Positions 4,458-9,558 of a stretch of DNA of 9,558 bases are shown piece by piece. Below the pieces are notes generated by a model. That model ran no database searches. It was not told where the DNA came from and saw only the letters and a list, made by a program, of their open reading frames with translations. The position numbers and the translations under genes are program-made. This DNA comes from an uncultured Hyphomicrobiales bacterium. Lineage in GTDB: Bacteria; Pseudomonadota; Alphaproteobacteria; Rhizobiales; Beijerinckiaceae. Numbering within the stretch: the first letter of the stretch is position 1; each line of letters starts with the position of its first letter. The DNA lies in contig CAIXDD010000292.1 in NCBI GenBank assembly GCA_903918155.1, forward strand, positions 1 through 9,558. Direction: 5' to 3'.

Positions 4458-6429
4458 GGGGCTGGAGGGGCGGCCCGCAGGCGGCGCGCCTTCCATGAGC
4501 TGCGCCATGTCACCTCCCAGCATGTCACCTCCCAGCATGTCTCATCACAGCAGGTCTCATCACAGCATGGCTCACGCGGCTCCCAACGGTCGCCCCGCCG
4601 CCGCCGCTGACGCCGAACCGATCATCGGCCCGCGGCCCGGCCGCGCGCGCCGCTTCCTGAAATTCTCGCGCGGCTTCTGGCGCGGCCCCACGCGGCGGCG
4701 CGCCGCCCTGCTCACGCTCGCCGTTCTCGCCTTTCTGTTCGCCAATGTGGGCGCCGCGCTCGCGGTGAACCGCTGGAATAAATATTTTTTCGACGCGCTG
4801 GAGACGCGCGACTTCCCCGCCATCTGGTTCAGCGTGGGCCTGGTCTTCGGGCTGGCGGCGCTGTCGGCGGGTTCGGCGGTGGGCCTGCTGCATATGCGCA
4901 TGCGCCTGCAGGTGCGCTGGCGCGAATGGCTGGCGCAGGCGCTTTTCGCCCGCTGGCTGTCGGAGCGGCGCTTCTACCAGCTCAGCATCGTGGGCGGCGA
5001 CGCGGAGAATCCGGAAGCGCGCATGTCGGAGGACGCGCGACTGGCCGTGGAGCTGCTGGTTGATTTTTCGCTGGGCGTGCTCAACGCCGCGCTCGCGGCC
5101 GTCTCCTTCATCAGCGTGCTCTGGTTCGTGGGCGGCGGCATGGAGATCGGCGGGGTCTATATTCCCGGCTATATGGTGATCGCCTGCATCCTCTATTCGG
5201 CGGTCACAAGCGGGGCGATGTTCCTGATCGGCCGCCCGCTGGTGCGGCGCGTGGAGGAAAAGGCCGCGGCCGAAGCGCAATTGCGCTACGAACTCACCCG
5301 CGTGAAAGACAGCGCCGAGACCATCGCGCTCATCGGCGGCGACGAGGACGAACGCCAGCGCCTCACCGAAACATTGGGCGACGTCGTGCGCCGCTGGTAC
5401 GCCGTCATGACCCAGCAGGGCCGCATGACCTGGATCTTCGGCTCCAACAATGTGCTGGCGCCCGTCGTGCCGCTGCTTCTGGGCGCGCCGAAATATCTGT
5501 CGGGCGAAATGTCGCTGGGCTCGCTGATGCAGGCCGCCGCCGCCTTCGTGCAGGTGATGACCGCGCTCAATTGGCTGGCGGACAATGCGCTGCGGCTGGC
5601 CGACTGGTTCGCCTCCGCCCAGCGCGTGAGCGAACTCAACGACGCGCTCGACCGGCTCGACGCCACGATCGGCGTGCATGGACGCAGCGAGACCATCTCC
5701 ATCGGCGCGAGCCCCGACGCCTGCGTCCATCTGCGCGGCCTGCATATCGCCCAGCACGACGGCAAGGTGATGATCGAGGACGCCGACGCGGTGATCCGCC
5801 CGGGCGAAAAAGTGCTCGTGCGCGGCGAATCCGGCTCCGGCAAGAGCACGCTCATCCGCGCCATCGCGGGCCTGTGGCCGTGGGGCGGCGGGGAGATTCT
5901 CATCCCCGAACGCGCGCGCGTCTCGTTCATTCCGCAAAAGCCGTATTTTCCGCTGGGAAGCCTGCGCGACGCCCTGCTCTATCCCCATCCCGACGCGGCC
6001 GTCACGCGCGCGCAGATGGAAAGCGTGCTCGTGCGCTGCGGCCTGTCCCATCTGGTCGGGCGGCTGGACGAGACGGAGAATTGGTCGGGCGTTCTCTCCG
6101 GCGGCGAGCAGCAGCGCGTCGCCTTCGCCCGCGCCATGCTCGCCCCGCCCGACATCCTCATTCTCGACGAGCCGACCTCCGCGCTCGACGAGCTGAGCCA
6201 GTTCAAGCTGATGGAATATCTGCGCGACGAAATGCCCGACACGATGGCGATCCATGTGGGCCACCGTCCCGGACTCGAACCCTTCCACGACCGGCAGATC
6301 CACCTCGTGCGCGTGAAAGGCGGGCCGGCGGTGGCGCAGGAGCGCCCCATCAGCCTGCGCGACCGGCTGATCCGCCGCCTGCGCCCGCCCGCCGACGCCC
6401 GCAACGAGCCCCCCGGCACCGGCGCCTGA
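4450..6429 (+). CDS. Fused permease/ATPase ABC half-transporter (ABC_membrane_2 / YddA-ABCD type)
   Basis: This 659-residue inner-membrane protein joins a transmembrane domain and an ATPase domain and should work as a homodimer. Hydrophobic segments lie near 86-107, 123-147, 205-228, 239-263 and 327-373. The NPEARMSEDARLAVE segment (187-201) is the conserved loop of the SbmA/BacA and peroxisomal ABCD family. The ATPase has Walker A GESGSGKST (459-467), Q-loop Q496, signature LSGGEQQR (549-556), Walker B ILILDE (569-574) and switch H605, so it should hydrolyse ATP. Relatives move peptides, vitamin B12 or acyl-CoAs; the substrate here cannot be told. ATG 4450 has AAGG (4441-4444) five bases before it, and GTG 4447 is also possible. 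However, residues 20-44 are encoded by tandem repeats with an ATG in most units, and a promoter motif overlaps 4450, so the true start may lie up to 117 bases downstream. Conserved family sequence begins only near residue 67. Confidence 0.95.
   Translation: MALGLEGRPAGGAPSMSCAMSPPSMSPPSMSHHSRSHHSMAHAAPNGRPAAAADAEPIIGPRPGRARRFLKFSRGFWRGPTRRRAALLTLAVLAFLFANVGAALAVNRWNKYFFDALETRDFPAIWFSVGLVFGLAALSAGSAVGLLHMRMRLQVRWREWLAQALFARWLSERRFYQLSIVGGDAENPEARMSEDARLAVELLVDFSLGVLNAALAAVSFISVLWFVGGGMEIGGVYIPGYMVIACILYSAVTSGAMFLIGRPLVRRVEEKAAAEAQLRYELTRVKDSAETIALIGGDEDERQRLTETLGDVVRRWYAVMTQQGRMTWIFGSNNVLAPVVPLLLGAPKYLSGEMSLGSLMQAAAAFVQVMTALNWLADNALRLADWFASAQRVSELNDALDRLDATIGVHGRSETISIGASPDACVHLRGLHIAQHDGKVMIEDADAVIRPGEKVLVRGESGSGKSTLIRAIAGLWPWGGGEILIPERARVSFIPQKPYFPLGSLRDALLYPHPDAAVTRAQMESVLVRCGLSHLVGRLDETENWSGVLSGGEQQRVAFARAMLAPPDILILDEPTSALDELSQFKLMEYLRDEMPDTMAIHVGHRPGLEPFHDRQIHLVRVKGGPAVAQERPISLRDRLIRRLRPPADARNEPPGTGA
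4507..4566 (+). repeat. Four 15-bp in-frame tandem repeats in the ABC transporter N-terminus
   Basis: Units start at 4507, 4522, 4537 and 4552; the first two are identical (ATGTCACCTCCCAGC) and the next two differ from each other by one base (A-T/G-GTCTCATCACAGC). They encode MSPPS, MSPPS, MSHHS and RSHHS, followed by a decayed copy, MAHAA. On the minus strand the first two units carry GGAGGTGACATG. Confidence 0.9.
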
Positions 6430-6499
6430 GACGCGAGCCCGCGCGTGACATCGGCTGCCGTTGCGACTAACAAGCCGCAGACCCCAATGGCGACGCCCG

Positions 6500-8659
6500 A
6501 TGCCCGATCTCCTTCTCGAAGTCTTCAGCGAAGAAATTCCGGCCCGCATGCAGAAGCAGGCCGCCGACGATCTCAAGCGCCTCGTCACCGACGCGCTGGT
6601 CGAACGCGGGCTTGTCTATGAAGGCGCCGCCGCCTTCGCCACCCCGCGCCGCCTCGCGCTGCATGTGGCCGGCCTGCCGGCCCGCCAGCCTGACGTGCGC
6701 GAGGAAAAGAAGGGCCCGCGCGTGGGCGCGCCCGAGGCCGCCGTGCAAGGCTTCCTGCGCGCCGCCGGCCTCTCCTCCCTCGCCGAGGCGAAGATCGAGG
6801 CCGATCCCAAGGGCAAGGGCGAGTTCTATGTCGCATTGGTCGAAAAGACCGGCGCGCCGACCCTCGACGTGCTCGCGCAGGTTCTGCCCGCCATCCTGCG
6901 CGCCTTTCCCTGGCCGAAATCCATGCGCTGGGGCGCCGCCTCCACGCGCACGGACTCGCTGCGCTGGGTGCGCCCGCTCCATTCCATCGTCGCCACATTC
7001 GGCCCCGAGACGGAAGATCCCGAGATCGTGCCCTTCGAAGTGGACGGCGTGCGCGCAAGCGACATGACGCGCGGCCATCGCTTCCTCGCGCCCGACGCCT
7101 TCAAGGTGCGCCGCCTCGACGATTACATGGCGTCGCTGGAGAAGGCGAAGGTCGTTCTCGACGCCGAACGGCGCAAGCGCATCATTCTCGCCGACGCGAA
7201 GGATCTCGCGCTCGCGCAAGGCCTGGAGCTGGTGGAGGACGAAGGCCTGCTCGACGAAGTCGCAGGCCTTGTGGAATGGCCTGTCGTGCTGATGGGGACG
7301 TTCGACGCAGCCTTTCTCGACATTCCCGGCGAAGTGGTGCGCGCCACCATCCGCGCCAACCAGAAATGTTTCGTGCTGCGCAAGCCCGACGGCGCGCTCG
7401 CCGACAAGTTCATCCTCGTCTCCAATATCGAAGCGAGCGACGGCGGCAAGGCCATCGCGGCGGGCAACGCCCGCGTGGTGCGCGCGCGCCTGTCCGACGC
7501 GCTCTATTTCTGGAAGACCGATCAGGGCCCGCTGCCCGATTACGTCACCGACGCCAATCGCGACAAGCCGCTCGATCAGCGGCTCGCGAAATTGCAGGCG
7601 CTCAACATCGTCTTCCACGAAAAGCTCGGCACGCAGGGCGAGCGCGTCGCGCGCATCCGGGCGCTTGCGCGCGAGATCGCCCCGCTCGTGGGCGCCGATC
7701 CCGCGCTCGCCGATCGCGCGGGCCAGCTCTGCAAGGCCGACCTGCCGACCGAAGTCGTCGGCGAATTCCCCGAAACGCAGGGCCTCATGGGCCGCCGATA
7801 CGCCGCGCTGCAAGGCGAACACGCCGATGTTTGCGCGGCCATCGAGGAACATTACAAGCCGCAGGGCCCCAGCGACCGCACGCCGACCAATCCCGTCTCC
7901 ATCGCCGTCGCCCTGGCGGACAAGATCGACACGCTCGTGGGCTTCTGGGCCATCGACGAAAAGCCCACCGGCTCAAAAGATCCCTATGCGCTGCGCCGCG
8001 CGGCTTTGGGCGTGATCCGGCTGGTTCTGGAGAACGGCGTGCGTCTGCCCATCGGCGCGCAGGCGCGCGCGCATCTGGCCGCGCTGGCGCAAGGCGCGCC
8101 CGCCGCCAAAGCGAGCGATGCGCCGGCGCTGACGAAAGACCTGCTCTCCTTCTTCCACGATCGCCTGAAAGTCTATCTGCGCGACAAGGGCGCGCGGCAC
8201 GATCTCATCGACGCCGCGCTCGGCCAGACCAGCGACGACCTGCTGATGGTGGTGCGCCGCGTCGAAGCGCTCGGCTCCTTCCTTGAGAGCGACGACGGCG
8301 CCAATCTGCTCGCCGGCTACAAGCGCGCGGCCAATATCGTGCGCGCCGAGGAGAAGAAGGAGAAGGGCGCGGATTTCGGAATAGCCTTCGATCCCGCGCT
8401 CTTCGCGCTCGAGGAGGAGAAGGCGCTCGCCGCAGCCCTCGCCGCGGCGCAGGAGGCCGCGCGCGCCGCGCTGGCCGCGGAGGATTTCGCCTCCGCCATG
8501 TCCGCGCTCGCGCGCCTGCGCGGACCTGTGGACGCTTTCTTCGACAAGGTGACGGTGAACGATCCCGACGACGCCAAGCGCCGCAACCGCCTCGCCTTGC
8601 TCAACGCCCTGCGCGAAGCCACGCGGTCGGTCGCGGATTTCTCGAAGATCGCAGGCTAA
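6500..8659 (+). CDS. glyS: Glycyl-tRNA synthetase beta subunit
   Basis: GlyS is the large chain of the bacterial alpha2-beta2 glycyl-tRNA synthetase. It binds and positions tRNA-Gly while the GlyQ alpha chain carries the catalytic core. The 719-residue product begins with the family hallmark LLLEVFSEEIPARMQ. It continues with SMRWG (141-145), RWVRPLHSI (155-163), TRGHRF (190-195), RANQKCF (285-291), ADLPTEVVGEFPETQGLMG (413-431) and GSKDPYALRRAALG (491-504). The C-terminal helical anticodon-binding region includes LLAGYKRAANIV (603-614) and FFDKVTVNDPD (680-690). Length fits alphaproteobacterial members. ATG 6500 is chosen because the conserved sequence starts at once; no strong ribosome site precedes it. 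It starts 70 bases after the ABC transporter gene, possibly co-transcribed with it. glyQ is not in the window. Its stop overlaps that of convergent yidD, with no terminator between. Confidence 0.98.
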   Translation: MPDLLLEVFSEEIPARMQKQAADDLKRLVTDALVERGLVYEGAAAFATPRRLALHVAGLPARQPDVREEKKGPRVGAPEAAVQGFLRAAGLSSLAEAKIEADPKGKGEFYVALVEKTGAPTLDVLAQVLPAILRAFPWPKSMRWGAASTRTDSLRWVRPLHSIVATFGPETEDPEIVPFEVDGVRASDMTRGHRFLAPDAFKVRRLDDYMASLEKAKVVLDAERRKRIILADAKDLALAQGLELVEDEGLLDEVAGLVEWPVVLMGTFDAAFLDIPGEVVRATIRANQKCFVLRKPDGALADKFILVSNIEASDGGKAIAAGNARVVRARLSDALYFWKTDQGPLPDYVTDANRDKPLDQRLAKLQALNIVFHEKLGTQGERVARIRALAREIAPLVGADPALADRAGQLCKADLPTEVVGEFPETQGLMGRRYAALQGEHADVCAAIEEHYKPQGPSDRTPTNPVSIAVALADKIDTLVGFWAIDEKPTGSKDPYALRRAALGVIRLVLENGVRLPIGAQARAHLAALAQGAPAAKASDAPALTKDLLSFFHDRLKVYLRDKGARHDLIDAALGQTSDDLLMVVRRVEALGSFLESDDGANLLAGYKRAANIVRAEEKKEKGADFGIAFDPALFALEEEKALAAALAAAQEAARAALAAEDFASAMSALARLRGPVDAFFDKVTVNDPDDAKRRNRLALLNALREATRSVADFSKIAG

Positions 8660-9006
8660 CGCCCGTCGTCCTGCGGCGGCGCGCTCTCGCACCGGCGCGG
8701 GCCGCGCCAGTCGGCCGCCCGCCAGGGCGCATAAAAGGGCGCGTCCGCGCGCGCGGGCGCCGGGTCAAAGCCCGATGCGCCGCCCGGCCGGCAGCGGCAC
8801 AGGCGCGCAAAGCCCATCCATCCGCCAAGCCAGACGCCATGGGCCTGAATCGCATCGTCCATATAGGCCGAGCACGAGGGCATGTAGCGGCAGCCCCGGC
8901 CCATGAAGGCCGAGAAGGTGAGCTGATAAAAGCGGATCAGGCCATGGGCGAGGAAGCGGCCCGCCGCGCTGAGCGGCCCCGGGCGCGGGGGCGAAGGCGC
9001 GCTCAC
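8656..9006 (-). CDS. yidD: Membrane protein insertion efficiency factor YidD
   Basis: YidD is a small membrane-associated protein thought to help YidC insert inner-membrane proteins. The 116-residue product carries the family core: LIRFYQLTFSAFMGRGCRYMPSCSAYMDDAI (23-53), HG (56-57), then GFARLCRCRPGG (65-76) and GFDPAP (79-84). The three conserved Cys (C39, C45, C70, plus C72) are present. An amphipathic N-terminal segment would anchor it to the membrane. The GTG at 9006 overlaps the stop of the upstream gene in GTGA (9003-9006), which implies translational coupling; the longer open frame upstream runs through that gene and is a shadow. The C-terminal 30 residues are rich in Arg, Trp and Pro and are not conserved. 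It is separated from the usual rpmH-rnpA-yidC neighbourhood and instead follows an Fe-S scaffold gene. Confidence 0.95.
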   Translation of the reverse strand: MSAPSPPRPGPLSAAGRFLAHGLIRFYQLTFSAFMGRGCRYMPSCSAYMDDAIQAHGVWLGGWMGFARLCRCRPGGASGFDPAPARADAPFYAPWRAADWRGPRRCESAPPQDDGR

Positions 9007-9443
9007 GCCGCGCCCGCGCGCGCCTCGATCTCGTCGAGCGCCTTCACCACGGCGTCGAACGTCAGGAGCGTGGAGGCGTGGCGCGCCTTGTAGTCGCGCA
9101 CAGGCTCCAGCACCGCCACATCCGCCCATTTGCCGGCGGGCGGAGACGCGTTCTCCTTCAGCATCCGGCGCACCTGTTCGCGCAGCATGCGCAATTCCTC
9201 CGGCGTCGAGCCGACCACATGGCGCGCCATGATGGAGGACGACGCCTGACCGAGCGCGCAGGCCTTCACGTCATGGCCGAAATCGCTCACGCGGCCTTCG
9301 GCCACGCAAACGTCCACCGTCACGGTCGAGCCGCATAATTTGGAATGGGCCGTCGCGCTGGCCTGCGGAGCGGACAGGCGCCCCAACCGCGGAATGTCGG
9401 CGGCCAGCTCCAGAATGCGCGTGTTGTAGACGTCGTTGATCAT
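9003..9443 (-). CDS. NifU/IscU-like iron-sulfur cluster assembly scaffold protein
   Basis: This 146-residue protein belongs to the NifU N-terminal family, in which a cluster is built on three cysteines and passed to target proteins. The opening VYNTRILELAADIPRLGRL and the ACALGQASSS segment (61-70) identify it. Ligand positions C37 (KLCGS) and C62 (KACALG) are present. The third classical position, in ARHASTLLTFDAV (120-132), reads His-Ala-Ser instead of a Cys, and the residue two after C37 is Ser rather than the Asp of IscU. C46 is the only other cysteine. The family in alphaproteobacteria is distinct from Suf/Isc-operon scaffolds, so a cluster-carrier or variant-scaffold role is inferred. 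ATG 9443 begins the conserved sequence directly; only a weak GGGT-type ribosome site precedes it. It is the first gene of a two-gene unit with yidD. Confidence 0.92.
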   Translation of the reverse strand: MINDVYNTRILELAADIPRLGRLSAPQASATAHSKLCGSTVTVDVCVAEGRVSDFGHDVKACALGQASSSIMARHVVGSTPEELRMLREQVRRMLKENASPPAGKWADVAVLEPVRDYKARHASTLLTFDAVVKALDEIEARAGAA

Positions 9444-9470
9444 GCCGAACCCGCCACCCGTTCCGCTCTG

Positions 9471-9498
9471 CGCAAGGCCCTCGCGGCCCGCAAGGCCC
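9471..9498. repeat. Short direct repeat in the leader of the NifU-like gene
   Basis: CGCAAGGCCC occurs at 9471-9480 and again at 9489-9498, an 18-base period, within the predicted 5' untranslated region. It has no evident pairing that would make it a riboswitch or terminator. Confidence 0.4.
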
Positions 9499-9522
9499 GC
9501 ACTCGCGCGCGCTGCGTTTGTC

Positions 9523-9552
9523 TATATAGTGCGGGCTGGCAGGCGACGGCAA
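9523..9552 (-). promoter_or_regulatory. Sigma-70-type promoter for the NifU-like gene and yidD
   Basis: On the minus strand TTGCCG (complement of 9547-9552) and TATATA (complement of 9523-9528) are 18 bases apart; reading CTATAT instead gives 17. The -10 is an isolated AT-rich island in very GC-rich DNA. RNA would start near 9515, leaving about 70 bases of leader before the ATG at 9443. Confidence 0.5.
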
Positions 9553-9558
9553 CGGCGC

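Noticed and set aside
4525..6588. 687-codon minus-strand open frame opposite the ABC transporter
   Set aside because: It is antisense to a fully motif-supported transporter, is dominated by Ala, His, Gln and Arg, and has no recognisable domain.
6467..7852. 461-codon minus-strand frame opposite glyS, and a 336-codon plus-strand frame at 7276-8286
   Set aside because: Shadows of glyS; the composition is Arg- or His-rich and no motif is visible.
8656..9129. Longer 157-residue form of YidD
   Set aside because: The extra 41 residues run through the NifU-like gene in another frame. Family sequence starts after GTG 9006, which forms a GTGA overlap.

Overview
The window is GC-rich chromosomal DNA (roughly two thirds G+C by eye) from an alphaproteobacterium, most likely of the Hyphomicrobiales/Rhizobiales. 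The evidence is the gene types, alphaproteobacterial protein signatures (the NQKCF variant of GlyS, a peroxisomal-type fused ABC half-transporter, a NifU-like protein paired with YidD), and sequences resembling EcfG general-stress-response promoters (GGAAC-N16-CGTT). The species cannot be fixed from the sequence alone. I see no rRNA, tRNA, CRISPR array, transposase, integrase or phage gene.

Layout. At the left edge are the first 20 codons of a leftward gene with a signal-peptide-like start (1-60). Diverging from it is a single-domain response-regulator receiver protein (313-729) carrying an internal 12-bp tandem-repeat expansion. It converges, over a shared hairpin terminator (758-780), on a leftward aspartate aminotransferase gene, aatA (810-2018). 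The aatA leader (2019-2225) lies between a housekeeping-type promoter firing left and a perfect EcfG-type promoter firing right, toward a small single-pass membrane protein (2226-2540). A secreted ComEA-like helix-hairpin-helix protein follows (2665-3042) and converges, across a second bidirectional hairpin (3091-3116), on a leftward, apparently monocistronic nadA (quinolinate synthase, 3142-4248).

Right half. Diverging from nadA is a fused permease/ATPase ABC transporter (4450-6429) with a repeat-built N-terminus and another perfect EcfG-type motif over its putative start. Seventy bases later comes glyS, the glycyl-tRNA synthetase beta chain (6500-8659). Its stop codon overlaps, tail to tail, the stop of leftward yidD (8656-9006), which is translationally coupled (GTGA overlap) to an upstream NifU/IscU-like Fe-S scaffold gene (9003-9443). 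A sigma-70-like promoter for that pair sits at the right edge.

How the parts relate. Most genes are housekeeping: amino-acid and NAD biosynthesis, tRNA charging, Fe-S assembly and membrane-protein insertion. No new multi-gene system is evident. The most notable signals are two perfect and one near-perfect EcfG-type promoter motifs on the forward strand, all close to the starts of non-housekeeping genes (receiver protein, small membrane protein, ABC transporter). Short in-frame or near-gene tandem repeats (12, 13, 15 and 20 bp) also recur across the window.
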